From NCBI RefSeq assembly GCF_900102925.1, contig NZ_FNKI01000001.1:186001-250000 (forward strand): a DNA stretch of 64,000 nucleotides, in the 5' to 3' direction. The notes under the pieces were generated by a model. That model ran no database searches. It saw only the letters and a list, made by a program, of their open reading frames with translations, and had not been told where the DNA came from. The position numbers were made by a program, and so were the translations under genes. Position 1 is the stretch's first letter, and each line of letters opens with the position of its first letter. Shown one piece after another: positions 9,165-16,732 of this stretch. Source of the stretch: Flagellimonas zhangzhouensis (lineage in GTDB: Bacteria; Bacteroidota; Bacteroidia; Flavobacteriales; Flavobacteriaceae).

Positions 9165-9248
9165 ATGAAAGGACAAAACCACATATTATTCCCATTGAGC
9201 GTACTTACGCCAATCAGTCCATTTACACCCCGCCGTCGTCGCCCGTAA
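9165..9248 (+). CDS. Putative arginine-operon leader peptide (27 aa)
   Basis: A 27-codon ORF, ATG at 9165 and TAA at 9246-9248, lies in the 224-base gap upstream of the arginine operon. The last residues are PFTPRRRRP: four consecutive arginine codons (CGC CGT CGT CGC, 9231-9242) two codons before the stop. This is the layout of attenuation leader peptides, in which a ribosome stalled at codons for the end-product amino acid changes RNA folding. A near-match to the -7 box (TTAATTTG, 9141-9148) lies about 17 bases before the ATG, fitting a leader beginning close to the transcript end. Possible downstream folds include CACCC 9226-9230 with GGGTG 9249-9253 and GGAAAT 9267-9272 with ATTTCC 9283-9288. 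The T-rich run 9301-9323 is not directly preceded by a strong stem, so an intrinsic terminator is not proven. Confidence 0.6.
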   Translation: MKGQNHILFPLSVLTPISPFTPRRRRP

Positions 9249-9340
9249 GGGTGCATATATTCTTATGGAAATAGGTGAGTCCATTTCCGCATTGAACTTC
9301 CAATTATTTATTATTATTTTTTTCAGAATAAACGCTTGCA

Positions 9341-9955
9341 ATGGACATTGTAGTTGCTAACGAATCACATTTTAAATACGCACAGATCATCAGTGACACC
9401 ATCACTGAATCAGCCAAGGTACGCGGTACAGGTATCGCTCGCCGCACCCCAGAATATATCATTAAAAGACTTCAAAACGGAAATGCAATCATTGCTTTGG
9501 ATGGCGATAAATTTGCTGGTTTCTGTTACATCGAAGTTTGGGGAAACAAAGACTTTGTTGCCAATTCAGGATTGATAGTCCACCCAGATTATAGGAATCA
9601 AGGTTTGGCCAAACAAATTAAAAAGGCTGTATTTGATCTATCAAGAAAAAAATTCCCTGATGCCAAAATTTTTGGAATTACTACTGGTTTGGCCGTAATG
9701 AAAATGAACTATGAACTTGGTTACAAACCCGTTACGTTTTCAGAACTTACAGATGATCCAGAATTTTGGAAAGGATGTCAGACTTGCAAGAATTTTGATA
9801 TACTGACCCGAACCGATAGAAAAATGTGTTTATGTACAGGTATGTTGCACGACCCTCATGCCAAAAAATCGGAACCAGAAAAAATTAATAAAAAGGCTTT
9901 TCAACGATTGAAAAGCATTAAAGAAACCCTTTTCCTTAAAAAGAAAGATAAATAA
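9341..9955 (+). CDS. GNAT family N-acyltransferase at head of arginine operon
   Basis: A 204-residue GNAT protein. The acyl-CoA-binding loop is seen as IVHPDYRNQGLAKQIKK (R/Q-x-x-G-x-A/G pattern), preceded by AGFCYIEVW and followed by the helix and strand around KIFGITTGLAVMKMNYELGY. After the GNAT core comes a cysteine-rich tail, GCQTCKNF and then MCLCTG, which could bind a metal (inference), and a lysine-rich end. It is the first gene after the arginine-rich leader ORF, and no argA or argJ is seen in the operon. It is therefore a candidate for the N-acylglutamate synthase step. Whether it transfers acetyl or succinyl cannot be told. Confidence 0.75.
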   Translation: MDIVVANESHFKYAQIISDTITESAKVRGTGIARRTPEYIIKRLQNGNAIIALDGDKFAGFCYIEVWGNKDFVANSGLIVHPDYRNQGLAKQIKKAVFDLSRKKFPDAKIFGITTGLAVMKMNYELGYKPVTFSELTDDPEFWKGCQTCKNFDILTRTDRKMCLCTGMLHDPHAKKSEPEKINKKAFQRLKSIKETLFLKKKDK

Positions 9956-9990
9956 TAAGGTCTGTTCGACTGCGCAACGAATGTGCAACA

Positions 9991-10015
9991 CATCTCGACT
10001 GCGCTCGATGTGACA
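9991..10015. repeat. REP-like palindromic element between GNAT gene and argG
   Basis: The element CATCTCGACTGCGCTCGATG plus TGACA contains the short palindrome TCGA-CTGCGC-TCGA. Near-identical copies, direct or inverted, occur in two other gaps of this operon (12215-12287 and 17801-17826). A partial copy (TTCGACTGCGC) is at 9965-9975. Such GC-richer elements are common between flavobacterial genes. They may stabilise or process the mRNA (inference). Confidence 0.6.
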
Positions 10016-10037
10016 ACAAAATATAAAGCATTTCAAA

Positions 10038-11225
10038 ATGAAAAAATTAGTTTTAGCCTACAGTGGCGGATTGGACACCTCCTATTGTGCAAAGCACTTA
10101 TCGCAAGAAGAAGGCTTTGAAGTACATGCTGTAAGTGTGAACACTGGTGGATTTAGCCAAGAAGAAATCAAAGAAATTGAAACCAAAGCCCTTGCTTTGG
10201 GTGCCAGTTCCTATACTTCCATTGATGCTGTGACCACCTTTTATGATAAAGTAGTAAAATATCTCATTTTCGGAAACGTACTGAAGAACAACACCTACCC
10301 ACTTTCCGTAAGTGCAGAACGAATCGTTCAGGCCATCGAAATTGTAAACCACGCCAAAAAATTGGGAGCTGGATACATTGCTCATGGAAGTACAGGAGCT
10401 GGAAACGACCAAGTGCGTTTCGATATGATCTTCCAAATTTTGGCACCAGAAATTGAGATCATTACCCCAATTCGAGATAAAAAATTGGCAAGAGAAGAAG
10501 AAATCAATTACCTACAGCAAAATGGAATTGAATATTCTTGGGAAAAGGCCAAATATTCCATCAACCGTGGTCTATGGGGAACATCAGTTGGAGGTTCGGA
10601 AACTTTGACCTCTCATCTTTCACTTCCAGAAAGTGCTTACCCGAGTCAATTGGAAAAAGAATTGCCCAAAGAATTGAAATTGACCTTTAAAAAAGGGGAA
10701 TTGGTTGCAATTGATGGTGAAGAAAACTCACCTGTGGCAAATATTGAAAAACTTTCAGCAATCGCATCAAAATATGCCATTGGAAGGGATATCCACGTAG
10801 GAGATACTATCATCGGAATTAAAGGAAGGGTTGGTTTTGAAGCCGCTGCCCCTTTGATCATTATAAAAGCGCACCATTTGTTGGAGAAACACACCTTGAG
10901 CAAATGGCAACAATACCAAAAAGAGCAATTGGGCAATTTCTATGGCATGTTGTTGCACGAGGGTAATTATTTGGATGAAGTAATGCGCAACATCGAAGCC
11001 TTTTTAACCGATACCCAGAAAAATGTTTCGGGTGATGTATTCATCACTTTACATCCTTACCGATTTGAATTGAACGGAATCGCTTCCGAACATGATTTGA
11101 TGAACGCTTCCTTTGGAAGTTATGGTGAAATGAACAAAGGTTGGACCGCTGACGATGCCAAAGGATTCATTAAAATATTGTCCAACCCAGGTAAAATTGC
11201 AAACCACGTAAACCAAGATTCATGA
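10038..11225 (+). CDS. argG: Argininosuccinate synthase
   Basis: A 395-residue cytosolic enzyme that joins citrulline and aspartate with ATP to make argininosuccinate. The N-terminal PP-loop LVLAYSGGLDTSYCAKH binds ATP, GYIAHGSTGAGNDQVRF is the typical nucleotide/substrate segment, and YSINRGLWGTSVGGSE follows near residue 175. Length and motifs are normal for the Bacteroidota form. It overlaps the argC start by four bases (ATGA), so the two are translationally coupled. It follows an 82-base gap containing a REP-like element. Confidence 0.95.
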   Translation: MKKLVLAYSGGLDTSYCAKHLSQEEGFEVHAVSVNTGGFSQEEIKEIETKALALGASSYTSIDAVTTFYDKVVKYLIFGNVLKNNTYPLSVSAERIVQAIEIVNHAKKLGAGYIAHGSTGAGNDQVRFDMIFQILAPEIEIITPIRDKKLAREEEINYLQQNGIEYSWEKAKYSINRGLWGTSVGGSETLTSHLSLPESAYPSQLEKELPKELKLTFKKGELVAIDGEENSPVANIEKLSAIASKYAIGRDIHVGDTIIGIKGRVGFEAAAPLIIIKAHHLLEKHTLSKWQQYQKEQLGNFYGMLLHEGNYLDEVMRNIEAFLTDTQKNVSGDVFITLHPYRFELNGIASEHDLMNASFGSYGEMNKGWTADDAKGFIKILSNPGKIANHVNQDS

Positions 11226-12196
11226 TCAAAGCAGGAATCATAGGAGGTTCTGGATATACGGGCGGGGAATTGATTAGAATTTTGCTCAATCACCCCCAAA
11301 CCGAAATCGACTTTGTTTTCAGTACCACTAGGGCTGGCAAATCCATTTCATCCGCACATCAAGACCTTTTGGGACAAACAGATTTGAAGTTTTCAGGGGA
11401 AATCAACCCGAATGTAGATGTGGTTTTTCTTTGTTTGGGGCATGGGAATTCAACCTCATTTTTAAACGAAAACCAATTTTCAGCCTCCACAAAGATTATC
11501 GACCTCAGCAATGATTTCAGGTTGCAGGCAGATGCTAATTTTAATGGGCAACGCTTTATTTACGGGCTTCCAGAATTGAACAAGTCTGCTATAAAAGCTG
11601 CTAACGCCATTGCAAACCCAGGATGTTTTGCCACCGCCATTCAATTGGCATTATTGCCATTATCCAAAGCTGGATTGTTGAACAACGAAGTGCACATTAA
11701 TGCCGTTACGGGAAGCACAGGAGCAGGTGTTGGATTATCTGCCACCTCCCATTTTAGCTGGAGAAACAACAACGTTTCTTGGTACAAACCTTTCACCCAC
11801 CAACATTTGGGAGAAATAGGTGAAAGCTTGAGTTCCTTTGGAAATGCTGTGGGCAAACTATTTTTTATGCCGAATCGAGGAAATTTCACACGTGGTATTT
11901 TGGCCACTGCCTACACCAAATACGAAGGAACCTTGGAAAAAGCTAAAGCGCTTTACCAAGATTTTTATAAAGATGCCGTTTTTACCCATCTTTCGGATGA
12001 GGAACTGCATTTAAAGCAAGTTGTGAACACCAACCAGTGTCACATCCATTTGCACAAACACGAAGACCTTTTGTTAGTGACATCGGCCATCGATAATTTA
12101 TTAAAAGGAGCTTCTGGACAAGCCGTTCAGAACATGAACTTGATGTTCGGTTTCCCTGAAACCGAAGGTCTATTGTTAAAAGCGGGGGTATTTTAA
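11222..12196 (+). CDS. argC: N-acyl-gamma-glutamyl-phosphate reductase
   Basis: A 324-residue NADPH-dependent reductase for the third step of ornithine-type arginine synthesis, converting N-acylglutamyl phosphate to the semialdehyde. The N-terminal Rossmann motif is AGIIGGSGYTGGELIRIL. The catalytic cysteine lies in ANPGCFATAIQLALLP, near residue 131, and the conserved segment VTGSTGAGVGLS follows. The start ATG overlaps the argG stop. Since this operon has an N-acylornithine-type carbamoyltransferase, the acyl group could be acetyl or succinyl. Family assignment is secure. Confidence 0.95.
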   Translation: MIKAGIIGGSGYTGGELIRILLNHPQTEIDFVFSTTRAGKSISSAHQDLLGQTDLKFSGEINPNVDVVFLCLGHGNSTSFLNENQFSASTKIIDLSNDFRLQADANFNGQRFIYGLPELNKSAIKAANAIANPGCFATAIQLALLPLSKAGLLNNEVHINAVTGSTGAGVGLSATSHFSWRNNNVSWYKPFTHQHLGEIGESLSSFGNAVGKLFFMPNRGNFTRGILATAYTKYEGTLEKAKALYQDFYKDAVFTHLSDEELHLKQVVNTNQCHIHLHKHEDLLLVTSAIDNLLKGASGQAVQNMNLMFGFPETEGLLLKAGVF

Positions 12197-12214
12197 ATAA
12201 AGACTGGGTCGAGC

Positions 12215-12287
12215 TGTCACATCGAGCGGAGTCGAGATGCGAGACCTTTATCAAAATACACATCTCTCGACTGCGCTCGAGATGACA
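12215..12287. repeat. Inverted pair of REP-like elements between argC and proC
   Basis: Two copies in opposite orientation fill most of this 103-base gap. The first (12215-12239) begins TGTCACATCGAGCGGAGTCG and is the reverse complement of the element at 9991-10015 with one mismatch. The second (12261-12287) begins CATCTCTCGACTGCGCTCGA. Together they can fold into a long stem-loop in the operon mRNA. This could set a segment boundary, slow decay or reduce downstream expression (inference). Confidence 0.65.
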
Positions 12288-12299
12288 AAAAAGTAAAAT

Positions 12300-13094
12300 A
12301 TGAAAGTAGCCATCATAGGAGCAGGAAACTTGGGATTGGCCATTGCAAAAGGCATTTTGCACAGCAATGGAGCCACCACCATGTACCTCACCAAAAGAAA
12401 CACAAAGTCCATTCAGGAATTTGAAAAATACGGGAATGTAACCGTGACCTCAGATAACCAGGAAGCCGTAAAAAACTCGGACATCTTGATTTTCGCCGTG
12501 CAACCAGGTCATTTTACTACCATTTTGGAACAAACCAAAGACCTTTTGACCGAAAAGCATGTGATCATTAGTACCATCACAGGTTTCCGTATTCCAAGAA
12601 TTGAAGAAATCATCGGTTCGGATAAGTACATCATCCGAAGCATGCCGAATACGGCCATATCGGTGGGCAAATCCATGACCTGTATTTGCTCCAACGAATT
12701 GGGCAAAAAACGCATTGATTTGGCGAAAGCCATTTTCAACCGTATGGGCCACACCTTGGAAATTCCTGAGGAACAAATGCAAGCTGCAACGGTAATCTGT
12801 GCCAGTGGTATTGCTTTTTGGATGCGATTGATAAGAGCAACCACACAAGGTGCCATTCAATTAGGGTTCGATGCCAAGGAAGCCCAAGAATTGGCTATGC
12901 ATACCTGCAACGGTGCCGCTAGCCTATTGATTGAATCAGGAAGTCACCCAGAAGAAGAAATCGACAGGGTAACTACACCAAAAGGTTGCACCATTGAAGG
13001 TTTGAACGAAATGGAGCACCAAGGATTGAGTTCATCATTGATCAAGGGAATTGTTTCCTCCTATGAAAAAATTAGCCACATCAGAAAAGCATAA
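12300..13094 (+). CDS. proC: Pyrroline-5-carboxylate reductase
   Basis: A 264-residue NAD(P)H-dependent reductase that makes proline from pyrroline-5-carboxylate. It begins with the Rossmann motif VAIIGAGNLGLAIAKGIL. Family segments include IRSMPNTAISVGKSM and, near the C terminus, VTTPKGCTIEGLNEME, close to the P5C reductase signature. It sits inside the arginine operon between argC and argD. This placement makes sense because glutamate semialdehyde, ornithine and proline metabolism share intermediates, and the arrangement recurs in flavobacteria as far as I recall. REP-like elements precede it and a GTCCCCTTAAGGGGAC palindrome follows it. Confidence 0.93.
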   Translation: MKVAIIGAGNLGLAIAKGILHSNGATTMYLTKRNTKSIQEFEKYGNVTVTSDNQEAVKNSDILIFAVQPGHFTTILEQTKDLLTEKHVIISTITGFRIPRIEEIIGSDKYIIRSMPNTAISVGKSMTCICSNELGKKRIDLAKAIFNRMGHTLEIPEEQMQAATVICASGIAFWMRLIRATTQGAIQLGFDAKEAQELAMHTCNGAASLLIESGSHPEEEIDRVTTPKGCTIEGLNEMEHQGLSSSLIKGIVSSYEKISHIRKA

Positions 13095-13103
13095 ACCTTT
13101 ATT

Positions 13104-13119
13104 GTCCCCTTAAGGGGAC
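13104..13119. repeat. Perfect 16-base palindrome between proC and argD
   Basis: GTCCCCTTAAGGGGAC is fully self-complementary and lies 9 bases after the proC stop. The related sequence TTAGGGGTGT follows at once. It lacks a T-run, so it is not a normal terminator. It is probably another short dispersed palindrome of the kind seen in the other gaps of the operon. Confidence 0.5.
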
Positions 13120-13142
13120 TTTAGGGGTGTAAAAACAAAAAA

Positions 13143-14267
13143 ATGAAATTATTCGACGTATACCCTCTTTACAATGTAACCCCAATTTCTGCCAAGGGCA
13201 TTGAAGTTTGGGACGACAAAGGGGAAAAGTATTTGGATTTTTATGGTGGTCACGCCGTGATTTCTATCGGACACACACATCCGCATTACGTAAAACGGAT
13301 CAAGGATCAATTGGACCAAATGGCTTTTTACAGCAACTCGGTTCAAAACCCGTTGCAGGAAGCCGTAGCTGAAAAACTTGGTGTTTTATCTGGTTGTGAG
13401 GAGTACGACCTATTTATGTGCAATTCTGGGGCAGAAGCCAACGAAAATGCGCTGAAAATGGCTTCCTTTCACACGGGGAAATCCAAAGTTATTGCATTCA
13501 ACAACGGATTCCACGGAAGAACCTCGGCGGCGGTTGCCGCAACGGACAATCCAAGCATCAATGCACCCATCAACAAACAGCAAGAAGTCACTTTTTTGGC
13601 CTTGAACGATTTTGATGCCTTTGAAAAAGCCATCACCTCGGATGATTATTGCGCGGTGATTTTGGAAGCTATTCAAGGTGTAGGTGGATTGGATGAACCC
13701 ACTACCGCGTTTTATCAGTTTATTGCTGAAAAGTGCAAGGAAAACAATGTAGTTTTGATTGCCGATGAAGTACAATCAGGCTATGGCCGTAGCGGAAAAT
13801 TCTTTGGATTTCAACATCATGGGGTGCAACCCGACATTATTTCCATAGCCAAAGGAATGGGCAATGGTTTCCCTGTTGGTGGTGTATTGATCCATGAAAA
13901 ATTCACACCCTCTTACGGACTTTTGGGAACCACTTTTGGTGGAAATCACTTGGCCTGTGCCGCAAGTTTAGCTGTTTTGGAAGTTTTGGAAAACGAAAAC
14001 TTGATTAAAAATGCTGCAGAGCTTGGCGCTTATTTCAAAACAAAAGCAGCTGAGATTCCTGAAATCAAAAAAGTGAAAGGGAGAGGATTAATGATCGGAC
14101 TTGAATTTGATTTTGAGGTAGCCGAACTCCGCAAAAAAATGATTGTGGAACAGCACATGTTTACAGGTAGTGCCAAGAACAAAAAGCTTTTGCGATTCCT
14201 ACCAGCGTTGAACATCACCAAAGCCGATATCGACCTATTTTTTGATGGTCTTAAAAAAGCATTATAA
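13143..14267 (+). CDS. argD: N-acylornithine aminotransferase (class III, PLP)
   Basis: A 374-residue class-III PLP aminotransferase that converts the N-acylglutamate semialdehyde to N-acylornithine using glutamate. Landmarks are CNSGAEANENALK (phosphate binding), NNGFHGRT, VILEAIQGVGG, IADEVQSGYGRSGKF and the PLP-lysine motif IISIAKGMGNGFPVGG. The C-terminal part carries GTTFGGNHLACAASL. Length is typical for ArgD. The stop shares one base with the argF' start. The operon position makes arginine synthesis rather than another ornithine or GABA aminotransferase role the best call. Confidence 0.92.
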   Translation: MKLFDVYPLYNVTPISAKGIEVWDDKGEKYLDFYGGHAVISIGHTHPHYVKRIKDQLDQMAFYSNSVQNPLQEAVAEKLGVLSGCEEYDLFMCNSGAEANENALKMASFHTGKSKVIAFNNGFHGRTSAAVAATDNPSINAPINKQQEVTFLALNDFDAFEKAITSDDYCAVILEAIQGVGGLDEPTTAFYQFIAEKCKENNVVLIADEVQSGYGRSGKFFGFQHHGVQPDIISIAKGMGNGFPVGGVLIHEKFTPSYGLLGTTFGGNHLACAASLAVLEVLENENLIKNAAELGAYFKTKAAEIPEIKKVKGRGLMIGLEFDFEVAELRKKMIVEQHMFTGSAKNKKLLRFLPALNITKADIDLFFDGLKKAL

Positions 14268-15208
14268 TGAAGCATTATTTATCTGTTAACGATATAGAAT
14301 CGCTCCCCCAATGGGTGGACGAAGCAATTAAACTAAAAAAAGACCCTTATCAATTTGAAGATTTGGGCAAGCATAAAACCATTTGCCTGTTGTTTTTCAA
14401 CAATAGTCTAAGAACACGTTTGAGTACACAAAAAGCGGCCATGTATTTGGGCATGGAAGTGATGGTAATGAATTTTGGCAATGAAGGTTGGGCTTTGGAA
14501 TATGGTGACGGCACAGTAATGGACCAAGGCACATCGGAACATATCAAAGAAGCTGCACAAGTGGTTTCGCAATATTGCGATATTGTGGCTATTAGGGCAT
14601 TTGCAGGTCTTCAGGACAAAGCAAAAGACGAATCCGAAGAGGTCATCAACGGATTTGCCAAATATGCCTCGATTCCAGTGGTGAATATGGAAAGTTCAGT
14701 GGGTCACCCCTTACAGGCGTTGGCAGATGCCATCACACTGGAAGAAAACAAATTGGACAAAAAACCTAAAGTGGTACTGTCCTGGGCACCTCATCCTAAA
14801 GCATTGCCACACGCCGTGGCCAATTCTTTTGTGGAGATGATGAAATTGCAAGATGCTGAATTTGTGATCACCCATCCAGAAGGTTACGAGCTGAATCCAG
14901 CCATCACCGAAGGTTGTACCATTGAGCATGATCAAGACAAAGCTTTGGAAGATGCCGACTTTGTATACGTTAAAAACTGGAGCAATTATACGTATTATGG
15001 CCAAGTGCTGAACAAAGACACCAACTGGACCATGACCGAGAAGAAATTAGGGAAGGCAAAATTCATGCATTGCCTACCTGTTCGACGAAATATGGTGGTG
15101 GAAGATGCAGTGTTGGATGGAAATCAATCTTTGGTGGTGGAGCAATCCAAAAACAGGATTTTTTCCGCACAGATCGTATTGAAAAAAATATTGGAAAACC
15201 TAAAATGA
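14267..15208 (+). CDS. argF': N-acylornithine carbamoyltransferase (acetyl or succinyl type)
   Basis: A 313-residue transcarbamylase of the ArgF' type used by Bacteroidota and Xanthomonas, acting on N-acetyl- or N-succinyl-ornithine. The carbamoyl-phosphate site is NNSLRTRLST; normal OTCase and ATCase have S-T-R-T here. Other landmarks are SWAPHPKALPHAV, FVITHPEGYEL and FMHCLPVRRNM. The loop distinguishing acetyl from succinyl enzymes reads MDQGTSEHIKEA, with Ser where, from memory, B. fragilis has Pro (succinyl) and Xanthomonas has Glu (acetyl). The acyl donor is therefore left open. The gene shares one base with argD and four bases with the SDR gene (ATGA, 15205-15208). Confidence 0.9.
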   Translation: MKHYLSVNDIESLPQWVDEAIKLKKDPYQFEDLGKHKTICLLFFNNSLRTRLSTQKAAMYLGMEVMVMNFGNEGWALEYGDGTVMDQGTSEHIKEAAQVVSQYCDIVAIRAFAGLQDKAKDESEEVINGFAKYASIPVVNMESSVGHPLQALADAITLEENKLDKKPKVVLSWAPHPKALPHAVANSFVEMMKLQDAEFVITHPEGYELNPAITEGCTIEHDQDKALEDADFVYVKNWSNYTYYGQVLNKDTNWTMTEKKLGKAKFMHCLPVRRNMVVEDAVLDGNQSLVVEQSKNRIFSAQIVLKKILENLK

Positions 15209-15951
15209 AATTAAAAGGAAAGGTCTGTATTGTTACTGGAGCAACCAGTGGAATGGGAAAAGCAATTGCTCAATCCCTTGCTGCTGAAGGTGCCCAGCTT
15301 GTACTTTCTGGTCGCAACCAAGAAAGAGGTGCGGCCTTGGAAGAAAGTTTGGACAATGCTATTTTCCTTTCTGGTGATATAACAGACCCATCCTATAACA
15401 AAAAATTGGTCGATACCGCAATCGAATTGTATGGTAAACTGGACATCCTATCATTGAATGCAGGGGTTCTTGGATTGGGAAATGTTGAGGAACTGTCTAT
15501 TGATTCATGGCAAAATACAATCAATACCAATCTCAGTTCCATATTTTATCTTTGTAAATATGCGCTTCCCTACTTGCAAAAAGAACCTCAGGGTAACATC
15601 CTGATAAATGCATCAATTGCAGCTTTTAAAAGTTTTCCAAATCATCCAGCCTACTGTGCCTCAAAGGCAGCATCAGTGGCTTTAATGAAGCAAATGGCGG
15701 TTGAATATGCGCCTAAAATTAGGGTAAATGCCATATGTCCTGGCCCAGTGGACACTCCTTTGTTATGGGAATCTGCCAAGGCATTCAAAAATCCCGATAA
15801 AGCGGTTGAAGACGCAAAAAATGCAACACTACTAAATAGATTGGGCACACCAGCAGATGTGGCCAAGCTAGTACTTTTTCTGGTTTCCGAAGATAGTTCA
15901 TGGATTACGGGAACCACAGTAACTATAGATGGTGGTATTATAAACACTTAG
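15205..15951 (+). CDS. Short-chain dehydrogenase/reductase inside the arginine operon
   Basis: A 248-residue classical SDR, starting at the ATG that overlaps the argF' stop. An upstream in-frame extension to 15070 exists but only rereads argF'. NAD(P)-binding TGATSGMGKAIA is at residues 10-21, NAG near 89, the catalytic Ser in NASIAAF, and Tyr/Lys in YCASK around residue 153. The C terminus VSEDSSWITGTTVTIDGG is typical of the 3-oxoacyl-ACP-reductase-like subgroup. No SDR step is known in arginine synthesis, so its substrate is unknown. It is locked between argF' (4-base overlap) and argB (1-base gap), so it is co-translated with them. An oxoacid-reducing or repair role is possible but unsupported. 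Confidence 0.9.
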   Translation: MKLKGKVCIVTGATSGMGKAIAQSLAAEGAQLVLSGRNQERGAALEESLDNAIFLSGDITDPSYNKKLVDTAIELYGKLDILSLNAGVLGLGNVEELSIDSWQNTINTNLSSIFYLCKYALPYLQKEPQGNILINASIAAFKSFPNHPAYCASKAASVALMKQMAVEYAPKIRVNAICPGPVDTPLLWESAKAFKNPDKAVEDAKNATLLNRLGTPADVAKLVLFLVSEDSSWITGTTVTIDGGIINT

Positions 15952-15952
15952 T

Positions 15953-16732
15953 ATGAAACAAAAATTATCCATAGTAAAAATTGGTGGCAACGTTATTGAG
16001 GATGCCGAAGGATTTGAGCACGTACTCGGTCTGTTTTCCAAAATGGAAGGAAATAAAATCTTGGTTCATGGTGGCGGAAGAAAAGCAACCGAGCTGGGTA
16101 ACAAACTAGGAATAGAATCCAAAATGGTGAATGGCAGAAGAATTACGGATGCCGATACCTTGGATATTGCACTCATGGTGTACGGAGGTTTGGTGAGTAA
16201 AAAAATCGTGGCAAAACTTCAAGCTTTGGGTACCGATGCCATAGGCATGAGTGGTGCTGATGGTGATGCCATCCGTGCGCATAAACGACCGAAGAAAAAT
16301 GTAGATTTTGGTTTGGTGGGTGATGTGGACACCGTAAACACCTATGCGATTTTTAAATTGCTTCAAGCTGGTTTTACACCCATTTTTTGTGCTTTAACAC
16401 ACGATGGAAAAGGGCAGATGTTGAACACCAATGCAGATACCATCGCGGCTGAAATCGCCATTGCTATGTCCGACCAATTTGAAACAACCCTTTACTATTG
16501 TTTTGAAAAGAAAGGGGTGCTTCAAGATGTAAATGATGAAAATTCTGTGATTCGACATATCGACTCCAAAGGATACGATGAGCTTTTAGCTTACGGTATA
16601 ATTGCTGACGGTATGCTTCCCAAAATGCACAATTGTTTTTATGCGCTACGCAACCACGTAGCCAAAGTATGTGTAGGAAACAGTAGCATGCTCGAAGCCA
16701 ACAACCCCGATTTTACGACATTGACTTTATGA
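15953..16732 (+). CDS. argB: N-acylglutamate kinase
   Basis: A 259-residue amino-acid kinase family enzyme that phosphorylates the gamma-carboxyl of N-acylglutamate. The N-terminal KIGGNVIEDAEG carries the ATP-contacting Lys and Gly residues, VHGGGRKATELGNKLGI binds substrate, and GMSGADGDAIRA and LNTNADTIAAEIA are conserved further on. It starts one base after the SDR stop and overlaps argE by four bases (ATGA). It lacks an obvious N-terminal arginine-feedback helix, so allosteric control may be absent, which would fit control at the leader (inference). Confidence 0.93.
   Translation: MKQKLSIVKIGGNVIEDAEGFEHVLGLFSKMEGNKILVHGGGRKATELGNKLGIESKMVNGRRITDADTLDIALMVYGGLVSKKIVAKLQALGTDAIGMSGADGDAIRAHKRPKKNVDFGLVGDVDTVNTYAIFKLLQAGFTPIFCALTHDGKGQMLNTNADTIAAEIAIAMSDQFETTLYYCFEKKGVLQDVNDENSVIRHIDSKGYDELLAYGIIADGMLPKMHNCFYALRNHVAKVCVGNSSMLEANNPDFTTLTL

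Noticed and set aside
9301..9323. A classical intrinsic terminator in the arginine leader
   Set aside because: The T-rich run is not directly preceded by a stable GC-rich stem; the nearest stem (9267-9288) ends over 10 bases earlier. Attenuation is proposed from the Arg codons, not from a terminator.
15070..15204. A longer N terminus for the SDR
   Set aside because: The extra 45 codons reread argF' in another frame. The ATG at 15205 gives the standard SDR start and overlaps the argF' stop in the ATGA pattern seen elsewhere in the operon.
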